64,000 bases of DNA from Carettochelys insculpta (lineage: Eukaryota; Chordata; Testudines; Carettochelyidae): positions 180,466,798 to 180,530,797 of the forward strand of contig NC_134138.1 of assembly GCF_033958435.1 (NCBI RefSeq), given 5' to 3'. Position 1 is the first letter of the stretch. Each line of letters starts with the position of its first letter. Positions 31,990 to 43,317 of the stretch are shown in pieces. The translations under genes and the position numbers were made by a program. Under the pieces are notes generated by a model. The model searched no databases. It saw nothing but the letters and a program-made list of their open reading frames with translations, and was not told the DNA's origin.

Positions 31990-34045
31990 GGTACAACATC
32001 ATCAATAACCGTGGGCTCAGTGCCCGTTGCTGTCTGATGCCTTTCTCACTATTTCCTTCCATCTTTCCCTGTCCAGTGCAGAGTGGCTCAGTTTCTATAA
32101 ACTAGCACCACACCAATCTACTATATCAGCTATCCATTCTCTGTGGGGTCTGCCTCTCCTGTTCAAACCATCCATTATGCTGAATACCAGGGTCTTGATT
32201 TTCCGATCATTCTGTAAATGTGGCCAAATAGTTGTAGCTTCCGTTTTGTAACCTCCTGCATCAGGTTCTCTTTTGGCTGTATCTTTCTATATAATTCCTC
32301 ATTGGTGACCTTCTGCATCCATCCTATTCTCAGAATCTTTCTATAACTCCTTTTGAACACCTATATTCTTCTTTTTGAATCTTTCGTTATCACCCATGTC
32401 TCACATCCGTACAACATGCTGCTGAATACGCATTTTCAAGACACTCAGCTTTGTTCCTAAGCTAATTGCTTTGCTTTTTCCAGATCTTATCCATCACATT
32501 CAAACTCGCTCTTGCTTTCACTATTCCAGTCACTATTTCCTTCTTACAGTCTAGATCATACATTATGCTGCTCCCCAGATATGTGAACTTCTCTACATTT
32601 TCTAGTTCAATATCATCAACACTGATCTTCCTTCCTATTTCCTTATCTCCAAATACCATTGTTTTTGTTTTATCGATGTTCATAGTCAGTCCGTACTGCT
32701 TCCCTTCTTCATTTAGCACTCTCACCGTTTTCGATAGCTTCTCCTTGTCTTTCTCAGTGATAAATATATATTCCATGAACCTCAAGTTGTTAATTCTTTT
32801 TCCATGCACAGATATCCCTTCTACCTCTTCCTTGATTTTGTCCATTGCTCTCTCCAGATGTGTGATAGAGATACTTGGCGATATTGGATCTCCTTGTCTC
32901 ACACCTCTACTTGTTCTAAACAAACTTCCCAACTCCCCGCATGTTCTCACCACTGCCTCCACATTGTCACTGATATCCTTCAACAACCATATCAGTCTGC
33001 TATCCACTCCATATGACCCCAACACTGCCCAAGTCACTTTGTGGTCTATACCATCAAATGCCTTTTGAAAATCGACGAAGCAAGTCTATATGTTCTTGTT
33101 CTTTCATTGAACTTTCTTCACTATCAGTCTTAGTGCCAGTATCCGCTGTATGGTACTTCTCTCTTTCCTGAACCCCACTTGCTCATCTGCTACATGTTTT
33201 TCTATCTGCGATCTTAGTCTGTCCGTCAGTATCATCATCAGCACCTTGCCTAGATGACTTGTTAGAGCAATTGTTCTGTAGTTTTTGCACTCCAATGTAC
33301 TTCCTTTCTTGTGTATTGTCACTAGCACAGATCTTGTCCATTCCTTAGGTGCCTTCCCTTCTTTCCATGCTGTATTACATAGTTAGTGTATTTCCTGAAT
33401 CATGCTTTCTCCACTGTATTTGATCATCTCTCCCATGATGTTATCATTTCCGGGGTCTTGTTCTTTAGCTATTTCACTGCTTTTTCTACTTCTTCCTTTG
33501 AAGTATTGGTCTCGCTCTCAATGCTTGGTGGGGATACCTCTTTCAATTCTTCAGTCAGTCAGTCTCTCTGAGACACTTGAGTCCAACTGTGCTTTGTATA
33601 GATCAGTGCAATATCTCATCCATTGCTGCACAATCTTCTCCCTGTTCATGAGCACTTCTTTGTTCTCAACTTTGATCGCCATCTGCTTCAGTTGCCATTT
33701 CCTATTAATATTCCTAATTGTTTTATACATCTTCCTGGTCTTACATTCGCCGTAATGCCTCTTTATATGTTCACATTGCTCCTTTAACAATTTCTCCTTA
33801 TCCTTTCTGGCTGCTTTCCTTACCTCATTGCATATCAGCGTATATTGCTGTTCCACCATCTCAGAAACATCTCTTCTGATCTTCAGTGCTCTCTTTTCTT
33901 GAACCAACTTCAGTGTCTCCTGGGTAATCCATATCTGATTGATCTTTTCTTCTTCTGGAACAGTCTGCTCAGTTGCCTCTTCTATAGTGAAGGCTATCCC
34001 TGTGACTACATCCACCAGTAATGATATCATAGGGGAATGAGTCAC
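31990..34045 (-). mobile_element. RTE-like LINE, 5'-truncated
   Basis: A minus-strand non-LTR retrotransposon covering the region from just before the reverse transcriptase to the C-terminus. The apurinic endonuclease domain is absent, so it is truncated at about 34045. The 3' end is near 31990, after a segment reading DREDRWKEIV-like sequence and a short AT-rich tail. Codons are interrupted at several places, so it is old. Confidence 0.8.
32000..34045 (-). pseudogene. RTE-like reverse transcriptase, broken, catalytic motif lost
   Basis: Segments in order on the minus strand: a pre-RT region (34045-33551) with EKINQIWITQETLKLVQEKR; early RT (33328-33104) with YRTIALTSHLGKVLMMILTD and DEQVGFRKERST; and mid RT (33037-32462) with RGVRQGDPISPSI. 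In mid RT the expected FADD catalytic box reads FMEYIFITEKD, so both Asp residues are gone. YGLTMNIDKTKTMVFG and FTYLGSSIMYDLDCKKEI follow. The C-terminal part (32360-32000) has ILRIGWMQKVTNEELYRKIQ and KLQLFGHIYRM, as in RTE-clade proteins. The blocks lie in different frames. Assignment to RTE rather than a nearby clade rests on the C-terminal wording. Confidence 0.8.
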
Positions 34046-35130
34046 CAGGGATAAAAAAGTTCAAGTGTCAAATCCTGCTCACTTTACTCATGTAAAATTC
34101 CTATAGACTTCAATGCCTGTTTTATGTGAGTGAGGTTTGGACTTCAGGAGGACAACTGGAAAACAGATGGAGAAAATGAGAAGCAGAAGTGAATGGGTTG
34201 GCTCAAACAAGAGACACAAGACTGTTTAAAAAAGAAAAGCCGTGGACCTCTAAAACTTCCAGGTGACTTGATCCTCTGGATCAGAGAAAGCAAAATTCAA
34301 TGATGCAGAGTGTAAAAAAAAATCTAAGTTGTCTGGACCTGCAGTATATGGTGCTTTTGTTGGTAAAAGAAGTTATATTTACTAAAGCTACCATAGCTCC
34401 TGCTGTTTTCATGCCTTTTGTGTTCCTCAAATTCTATCTGCGGATGTCATTAGGGGATCTGTCTACGGGTGTCAGTTCTTAACAGCAACTTTTGTTAGAA
34501 GGTTCTTTTTTTGATTTAAAAGTGAAGGGAGACAAGCAGACTTGTTTGCTGCTCTGCAGCACCCTGTCTAAGTGTCCCCTCCCCATTTTCTTCTCTAAAA
34601 GTAATCTGTTGCCATATCTAGGCAGAAAAATGACCCTAATCTAAAGATTAATAGAACAGTGTATGGATGTGTCCAATGATGTACATGAGACTTGAATTTT
34701 TCTGTCGCTGTATGCACTGAGGTGTCACTTATCAGTGGAAATCTAGATCTTAAAAACCAAGATGATTATTGAAGGGGGCAGTAGGCAATTTAGGAAGTGC
34801 ACTGTCTTTGTATGACAGGGGCTTTGTAGCTAAGCACAGTAATTTATGTTGATAAATTGCAGCTGTCGGACTGTCTAGATCACTTCATGGAATGTATTTC
34901 CAAGTTCACATTTCTAGTTTGTGTGCTAGAGGATGGTGGTTTGAACTCCCCCCACTCCTATGTTAACTTCCCCAGAAAGTAATACAAGGCTTTCATAGTG
35001 CCCTTCAAAATGGCACAGCATAACTAGGGTCATATTAACTCCATTTTGTTTTTATGTGAAAAAAGAAAACAACTGTCTCCCTCAGGAGCCTAGTTGTGTC
35101 AATATGAGGGTGAGACTTGGCTTCTAGATT
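34046..35130. other. Gene-free stretch
   Basis: No gene recognised. Bases 34063-34135 (AAATCCTGCTCACTTTACTC, then GACTTCAATGCC) match a degenerate ancient repeat seen several times in the window. Confidence 0.4.
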
Positions 35131-35590
35131 CACTTGTTTTTGAACCCCAACCCTTTCTTAGCCATTGCCCTGCAACTTCCAAACCATGTGTGCAGAGACA
35201 TCATGTGGGTGTACATGCGGGGTGGGGTCACATGCACGCAACAGCATCCCTTCCCCCACTGCACTCACCATAAGTACTGTGTCATATCCGATGTGTACAG
35301 AAGCAGTCCTGCCTCTCCACTGGAGCAGTGCTGCTCTCGGACCACGCCATTCTGGGCAAGGGGTGGGGGGACTGCCCCCCACACCCACCAGAAGTGATGT
35401 GGCATGTCCATGGGAATAGACTTATGGGGAGAGGGCAGGCATGGGTGGAGCAGGGGATAGCGTGGGGACGGAGCAGAGCAGAGAGAGTGGAGCCAGAGCA
35501 CAGAGCAGTGTCAGTGAGGGCGTGGGCCAGAGGCACGTGCCCAGGGGTGGCACCCCCCATCCCTCAGGTATCCCCACACTAGTTGTCTCT
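35131..35590. repeat. GC-rich, probably repeat-derived stretch
   Basis: Sharply more GC-rich than its flanks, with overlapping open frames on both strands that resemble no protein. Probably part of an unclassified transposon; no termini found. Confidence 0.3.
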
Positions 35591-36486
35591 GCCTGTGCTT
35601 AACTGTGCATGTCAACATGTAAAGCCAGTTCAGCTCAGACCAGGCACATCTCAAGGGAAGCAAGTCTCCTTCAGTTATTCAACAGACAGAAAACATTATC
35701 ATAATCACTGTAAGAAAAACGGCTGCTAGGGAAGAGAGAACAGTTTTCATACCCTGTAATTATTGATTTCTTTCACCATTATTTCAAGCATAAATAAAGA
35801 GATTAAGTTAAAATGGGTTTTGTAATAATTAAAGATTAGAGACACCGATGGCTGAAGATGGTCTAAAGTCCTGTAGCTGTAAGATCTTCCTCATTTCCCC
35901 TGCCCTTTCTGCTTAAACCATTATAAGCTTCACATTTTTAACTCCATCTGTTCTCACTACGCTGTAGTAACCCTTTTCAAATTCAAGATTGAATATTTGT
36001 TGGGGCCTCAATTCAGCAAAGCGCTGGGGCATGAACTCTCCTTTTGGCGTTAACAGGATTTCCGCGTGTACTTAAGTATGTTGTTGAATCATGGGCTAAA
36101 GGAGAAAGCACTTAGCTGAGCCAACTAGGCTAGGTCCAGACTGAGTGTGATCAATCCTCAAGGGATGCTTAAACTCTGCAAAGTGGCAACTTAACCCCAA
36201 AGAGCTGTTAGGCTTCAGTGTTTTGCCCCATCTCATTGCAGTGGTCACACTCTACTTGCTTGAAAGCTTTTACTGATTGAAGTAAATTTCTCATGCATAC
36301 AATGGAGAATACCAACAGAAATGATAGGCACTTTCAAACCTGTAGGAAGTTTGGCCCTGATATTAAAATGGGGACCAGTTACAAACTTTGCACTGATATA
36401 TATATGTTTCTTTCCATTGTCTGTTTATGTACATCTGCATCTATCTCAACCACGCAAGTTAATGTTGGTCCTCTTCTACGCTTAAA
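35591..36486. other. Gene-free stretch with an ancient repeat
   Basis: Bases 36003-36095 (GGGGCCTCAATTCAGCAAAG, then ACTTAAGTATG) match the AGCAAAGC-CTTAAGC-type interspersed repeat of sauropsids. The remainder is AT-rich; 35760-35860 is unique-looking. Confidence 0.4.
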
Positions 36487-36720
36487 ACTCTGAGGGTGCA
36501 TTTACACTATCAAGTTTGGCTGACAAAACTCACAGAGCATTTACACACAAACTATGTTCTGTCAAAAGAAACTGTAGACAAAAAAGTGGTGATGACAGCC
36601 CTGTACCCCCACAACAACTTCACAATTCTTACACTGGGTGATAGCATAAATTGTAACTTTACAAAACATGTTGTTTACAATAGATAACATGTCATTGCTT
36701 CTCCTGCTCCCATCAGGCTT
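36487..36720. mobile_element. MITE remnant of the CTGTC(G)ACAAAA family
   Basis: Starts near GGGTGCATTTACACTATC and carries GTTCTGTCAAAAGAAACTGT and AGACAAAAAAGTGG, decayed forms of the CTGTCGACAGAA blocks in the MITE at 53393-53833. The right end is uncertain. Confidence 0.4.
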
Positions 36721-37938
36721 TGTTTACAAGGTATTTCATATGCATACCTTTGCATTTTCATGCAAATGATCTCTGAAGGATACATTCCCCAAATCCTTCA
36801 GCAGTATTGAGCTCCTGCTGGCACATTCCTTACATCTTTATTTTATCTTGTAAATATTTTAAAATTCACATTGTGAAATTAAGTGTGAGAGGGGAGTCAG
36901 GACCTGAGGTGTTTGGAAGTGTCAGTCTAAGTTAAGGGAGGATTAGGCTCTGAGGTTTCTGTTGTCATTGCAGTGCCCATTAAAGCTGAGGGGAGGTAAT
37001 TGCATTCATAGATTCCTAAACTTATTATGAATTTACATTTGGGGAAAATCAAGTTGTGAAAAGCCCCACAATAATCACCTGAAAACCATTTTTATCACAC
37101 TTACGTCAGCCTAAGTGATTTTAGCGTCTATAATAAACTGCAACCTAAACTTATGTCTGCCCGGGCACACATGCTGCTGTAATGAGGAATCTTTTCTTTT
37201 TCAGTTCTCCCTCTACCACAACTGTTTTCACTCATTCCCCCACCTCTTTTTCCTGTCAGTCACTGTCTCATTACTTTGCACTATTTGCATCTTTTCATCA
37301 AGAAAAACTGTTCTAAAGATACTGCCCTGGAAACTAGACAGATCGTGTGAGGAGTTTGGGAAAGAGAAAGCTGGACAATAGTAGAGGCCCTCATAGCTCT
37401 GAGCTGCCAATCTCTCATGTATATGCTCACACAGAGCAATATATACTGCATGCCCCGGGCCAGAATCCTGTCTGTCAGCTCAGAAAGCAGGACTCTTCCC
37501 CACGCCATTAGTCACAGTGGGGAGAAGGGAAAAGGCTCATTACAGTAGGTGAATGCTGTTGTTCATTCTCTGTTAGACAAATTAAGCAGGTCATCTCCAT
37601 GTTGCATTCAGCCTCCACTGACTTGATATCTGGGATTCAGAAAAGAGAATGCAAATCCTGATGGGAGTTTACATATGGTTATCTCCTGCAAAAGAGGTCA
37701 CCCAATGAATTGTGTCAAGTGAGCAGACTTCCCAAATGTCTTTTACCTCTATGACTAGTAAATCTACTGCTGCCTTTTGTCTCCTGCCCCAAAGGATGGT
37801 GTTTAGCAATGCCCAGCTAGAGTAAACAGGGGACTGTCCTAGTTTGCATCATTAGTATTAAGCTTCTAGGTCCATTTCCAACATAATATACTTTGAATTT
37901 CTATAAATCATTCTTTGAAGATGATTGACTCTAGACTT
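36721..37938. other. Gene-free stretch
   Basis: No coding homology or transposon ends recognised. Confidence 0.45.
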
Positions 37939-39831
37939 GCTTTCTCTACATCTACAGTACAAGATAAATTTGAATTTAAGGTAGTTAGCTCGATATTACC
38001 ACATGGTTGTCTTCACTTTAAATACCTTTAGCTCAGTTTTGGGAGCACTAATATTGAGATTACAGTTTCGCCATTACCTGCTCGTGTAGCATCAAGCTCG
38101 AATTCAAAAGTTCGATTAAAGGCCAGCGTGAAAGCACCATGTCTTAAAATTGAATTATTAGCCTCCAGGGGTGTCCCGTATGTAACCCACTATGCCCCTC
38201 AGTGCTCCACTCTGGCTGCTGCTCTCCAGGTGCGTCGGAATTAGGTAACAGGAACACCATGAATTTCAAAGTGGGAGCAGCAAGTCTGTTGCAGTGGGTT
38301 CATGTTTATATGAGAGCCTGAGAAATGTCTTTCTTTCTTTGCTATCAGCGCTGTGAGCGCATCTACCCAGTACAAGTAACCCCTGCAGGGAGTTTGTGGT
38401 TCTGTCTCTACACTTGGTATTTTTTTCTGCGCTGCCTGGCGCCAGCCGCTGCTCCCTCCACCACATGGTAAAAGGCTGTTGTGGGGGTAGTGCTTGCATA
38501 AGACACCAAGAAACTCCCTCTCAGTGGTTTACATTTGTGAGCAAACCCCACTTCCTCCCCAACAGGTACCACACAGTCAGAGGGGTGGCTAAGATAGTCG
38601 GGGGAGCACTTCAACTGGCTCCCCACTAAACCACCCCACCACACCCCTAGCAAGGGACCAGTGGTGCTTACAGCCACCCGGGGGAAGTTCCCCCTGGTGG
38701 CTGAGATAGTCAGGGGGACTACTTCAGCTCCTTCAACATTCCAACTAGCTCTGCAGTCACAGACCACAGCTCCCCCTCCCCTGCCCCCACCAAAAATATT
38801 TTCGGGAGCTTGCTGTCCATCGCAGACACCTGCTGGTTTGATATTTCTGTTATAAAATCTTTTTCCTAACATTTCCTATCTGTCCTCATGCTTTGACACC
38901 CCCCTACCCCGAAAAAAACACAGGGGGGGATGGCTTGTTTCCTGTTTCCATTACAAGTTCAGTGTATGATATTTCACTGCCATCACCCAGGTTGGCAATA
39001 TCTGCGTAGTGAAGAGGTAAGGTAAAAATCTTCTTTCCTAGAGTTTTCTATCCTCTTTTTTTTTGAACTTTAACAATACAGTCGGGGTCCCTGTATTATT
39101 TTCAAGGATTGGATGGAATCATGGGAGGGGGACACTCAGTGGATGGCCAGTTGAGAACGCAGTCATTGCACAGAAGCCTTATAGTGCACCAGAAAGCCAA
39201 AGACCCTCCCCTCAGCAACTCTTTTTTCAAAAACTTTCCTATCTTCTCTTTCTTCAAGCTTTTCAGAGGTATTTCGTTGCCATCACCCATGTTCGCAATG
39301 TCCGTGTAATGAAGAGGGAAGTCAAAAAAAAATGTGCCTAGACTTTTCTATCCTCTTTCTTCTAACTTTGAGAATACAGTCAGGGTCCCTGTGTTATTTT
39401 CAGGGATCAGAGGCAGTCACAGGAGGAGGGACACTCAGTGGGTAGGCCAGTTGAAAATTCAGCTTCAGAAGAAAGACATTTCCATAAACTCTTTTGCCAT
39501 CTCTGTGGATGCCCTGCTTTTCCTTCCTTCCTACAGGAAAAATGGATGTTTGCTTAGCGTGGGAGGGAAATGAGGAAAGTGCAATGTGGGAAGATGATCT
39601 CAAAGAGCATTGAGCATACCTAGAATGCTACAGGGATGAGGGAACTGTGGGATAGGTCCCACAATGCACTGCTGCAACAGTCAATGTTTGCCAATTGATT
39701 GTGGCAGCAATAAGTCGACCTTGTGAAGAGCCCATGGGAGGGTGAGGATGTTCAACTTCAAACTTATAAATTCCAGAATTACAAAATCAATATTAATAAA
39801 TTCAAATTTATCTAGTCTTTTAGATACAGCC
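37939..39831. mobile_element. 1.9 kb TIR element with AGATAAATTTGAATTTA arms
   Basis: The left arm near 37965-37990 reads AGATAAATTTGAATTTAA, and the right arm near 39795-39815 is its inverse, TAAATTCAAATTTATCT. Outer tips are TCTACATCTACAG-like on the left and GATACAGCC on the right. The interior has repeated TTCGAATT-like blocks, a GC-rich segment at 38396-38760 and a 300-bp tandem duplication. No transposase was recognised, so it appears to be a large non-autonomous DNA transposon of unknown superfamily. Confidence 0.55.
38960..39480. repeat. Imperfect tandem duplication, period about 300 bp
   Basis: GCCATCACCCAGGTT at 38979 recurs as GCCATCACCCATGTT at 39279, and ATACAGTCGGGGTCCCTGTA at 39076 recurs as ATACAGTCAGGGTCCCTGTG at 39374. 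The order and spacing of the intervening TTTTCTATCCTCTTT and GACACTCAGTGG blocks are the same. Two units, roughly 85 percent alike by eye. Confidence 0.8.
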
Positions 39832-40940
39832 TGAGTGGCAACTTTCTGCAGAATTCCCACTTTCTTTAAAGATCTGTCCCTTTACCCAAGAATTATCTGA
39901 CTGTGTATGGATGGATACAAGTTCAAAGCAGCATGCAGAGGTTTATTTAATTGGCAACCACTGACATTAAAAACATATTGCTAAGTTTTTGCACATCACT
40001 TTCAAATTTTACGCTTCACTGCTCACCTCTGCACTTACATACCACAGAATCATCTCCTTAGGATGAAGTTCATGTGTAACCTGATTTGATTCTTGCACAT
40101 ACGATCTCATTCTGATGCAGTGTAGTGATATTGCAAGTCACGCAGGTGCTCACCTCTGTCTCAGCCCAAAACATACTTTTTCTCAGACTCTGTAATTCTT
40201 TCTGTACCCTCAGGACCTGCTGCATAACCTCTCCTAAAGCCTCTCACCTAAAGCTTTTATTGTGCTTCCCACCAGTTTGCCCTCTCACACCTTCCATGTG
40301 GTTGGTGCAGAGAGCCCCTGATAACACCCATCCTTTGACCCTGTTTCTTTCTCTGACCAACTATTGTGTAACCTTGGCCAAGGCCTTGAAATAGTGCTCT
40401 GTCATGCACGTCTCAGGAGCAGTGCCCTTTTCGAAGGGGGCGTCCTCAACTTACTTCATAACAAGGAAACTGCAACTAGATAATTTTTAGAGTGTCCCAT
40501 TTAGGGATAAAATGCCTGATACCACCTTTAGAGGAATGGCTGCAAATACTCTACAAAGCCCTTCAGTACTTTCATGTACTGAAATGGCTGTTCTTCTCCG
40601 TGAATCTGATGCTCAAGATTGCGCAGGATCATTCTTTCCCCTCAGAAAAGGAATTTGGTTAAGACTCTCCTTTACCTCAAGCACAAGAAAAACAGCATCA
40701 CACTCACTTCATAGGGACACAAAGGCAAGATTCAAGTCATAAATTAGACAAAACCTAAGCAAAAGTCTAAGCTCCTGAACATATTAATCAAAACCAAAGA
40801 TTCCAGTTTGTGGTAATAAGGCACACCCTCCAAAAGCCATAATAACCACCAAGGAAATCAGACGGTAGATAAATTTAATCAAGGATTTCTAAATCACTGT
40901 CTGAAATATCTCTAATCTTAATATTTCAGTCAAAATAAAG
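39832..40940. other. Gene-free stretch, possibly the 5' part of a decayed retroelement
   Basis: No firm motif. It lies upstream of and in line with the DIRS-like remnant at 40950-42740, so some of it may be the worn gag part, but this is only positional. Confidence 0.3.
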
Positions 40941-40949
40941 GGGACGTTA

Positions 40950-42740
40950 AAATGGTGCAGGGTTTGGTACTGAACCTGAAAGAAAATATACCACCTCTTG
41001 CAGCAATTCTAGTACTTCAGAAAGCTCTAATGAAAATTATAGGCCTACAAAGGAAAAAAAAATCACAAAGCACACAAAATACAGAAAGAGGAAATATCTG
41101 AATCCAGACAAGAAGTGGTGGAGGCCCAGAAATTCCATATTTGAAATGGATTCCGCAAGACTCATGCAATCAGCAATTCCCAGGGAGATTCGGTTGAAGG
41201 AAGAAGCACTATCACTTGGGAACAGATGCTGCAAAGCATCAATAAAAAAAAGTACTTTGACAGGCATTTAGTCTTCTTTATGGTCCCCAAAGATTTGAGA
41301 GTTACCTGTGCATGGCTAGACCTAAAACGACAAATGTGTTTCTGGATGGAAACATTAGACTATCTGAGTAGCTATTGCATCAGGAAAGTTCTTGATCTAA
41401 AGGAATCCTATCTTACAAGCAAATAAGCTATCACAATTAGAGATCTGAGCTGTGTTAAATGTAATGCTGATGGGGGGAAAAGTAACCTTTACCCCATGAA
41501 AAATTTCTACAAAAATGAAGGTTGCGGGTGTTTGGTTTTTTGACCTCTAATTTTTTTTAACTTTTGTGGGGGGGTTGTAGAAAGATTTTTAAACATTTAC
41601 ATGTATTTGTTTTGGAGTTTTTATCTTTCTGAAGATCTCCAGATAGTTTTCTTCAAAATTTCACTTTGGGTTAAAATTTTCAACCTGTTCTACTTATAGT
41701 AAAAATCTGTTCTATCTGGCCAAATAAAATCCCAATAAATTTGCCAATTGGGCTGTCCTCTTCATGCGAGAGACAAGCAAACACATGTATATTTGTATTG
41801 GACAATCCAGACGAATTCAAGATAAAAGGCTAAGAAAATGTGAGGATACAAATCCAGACTCTCAGAACAGATTAATAATCAGAAGTGCCCAGCACAGAAC
41901 ATCTAGTCTTTGAGGCTATGGATAAACAGAAGAAATAGCCTCAGGAAAAACAGCAACAGATAGTTACAGTACATCATGACAAATGTCCCATTCAGCAACT
42001 ACTCCAATTTATGACTTCTCATATGAGCTACTTGAGACAGACGTCTCAGATAGCTAAGGGGACAACTATCAGAAATAAGAGAGAATTTTCTCTTGAGGGT
42101 GGAATCTGCTGGAACACAAGTATGTGAATATCTGCAATGTGGGGAAGCTCATTTTGCATTCTGAATAACTCAGGCTCACTGAGGTTAAAGTGAAATTCAG
42201 AGCTCTCCTAAAGAAGAGGCACATCTTGCTCATGGCTTGCCAAACTGTGGCGGTGTAAGACGTAAATCAGAAAGAGGGAACAGTGTTTTAAGGAAGGCCT
42301 CAGATTTCTGAGTTGAACAGAAAAAAGTCTTCAGGCAGTCAAAGCTGTACACATAAAGGGGGAAAGAGCTACCAAGCCAGCTAGCTGAGAATGTAGATCA
42401 GTGAGAATAGAGTCTTCATTCTCACACATACCTGTAGAATCCCAACAATCAAAATGTTTGCCTCAGTGCAGAATGTCAAAATATTCCATATATAGTTCTT
42501 CAGCAAAGGGCCCCGAAGTCCAAATAGCTTATCTCAGATGTACTGTATGATTTTTCCAACAGTTTCATCAATCCAGGTGACTGTCAAGAAAATAAGACCA
42601 GATATCATAGTAATATTAATAGCCAAGGACATCTGGAGCCTCAAGTCCTCCGGATCTGGCCATGGTATAACCAATATAGCTAACCTTGAGGAAATTCTCT
42701 CCAACCACGACCTACATCTGGATCTATATCTTTAAGAATA
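40950..42740 (+). pseudogene. Decayed DIRS-like retroelement reverse transcriptase
   Basis: The frame from 41226 reads VFFMVPKDLRVTCAWLDLKR, then MCFWMETLDYL, then VLDLKESYLTSK. This order matches the DIRS-type RT pattern: (F)xVPKKDGxxRxxLDLRxLN, FxMETL, SLDLKDAYxHI. Downstream at about 42590-42735, RPDIIVILIAKDIWSLKSSG and LSNHDLHLDLYL resemble the late DIRS segment (DxILIAPxWPRQxW, then a DLHLxAW-like end). The part between has no clean frame, and the YxDD box was not found. It is clearly dead and old. A different RT class cannot be excluded without a profile search. Confidence 0.45.
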
Positions 42741-43317
42741 ATAAAAATGCCTGGATAGTGAGCATTAATAACTCTGTGAAAATGAATTTCTCATCAGGGG
42801 TTACTGACACCTGATAATCTTCAAGAAATATCCATGAACATGGTCTTATTAAAGACCCAGAGAAGATGGTTTGCTGTTGTAAGAATGAGCCCTCCGAGTC
42901 CAGAATGATGGGGGGTTTTCTGTAGGTATCCCGAAGACTGTCCCTGAATTGCTGAAACTACATGTGATCACAAAAACCTAAGCTTTATGTGAGCACTGGG
43001 GCAAATGCCAAAAGCCCCTGGAAAAACTAATTTGCATTAGAACAGTGGTTCTCAACAAGGAATACGTGTACTCATGAGGATGCTCAGGGCTCTTCCAGAG
43101 GGTACATTAAATGTGTTTCTCAACCTTTCTATGAATAAAAAAACTGGACTTTTTGTATGCTCATCTAATTATTTTTATTTCTCCTTATTGAACAATCATA
43201 GGTAAGATGGCAAGTTTATTGCCTGTAGGCAATTTCTTCCAACCAGCCAGTTGCAATTAAGTTGTTTACAACTGTGTTGCAATGGTAGAAAAAAACCTGT
43301 GTGTCTGAAAATTGTTG

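Noticed and set aside
32466..33068. 200-residue plus-strand frame
   Set aside because: It is the antisense shadow of the RTE-like reverse transcriptase, which has the recognised motifs on the minus strand.
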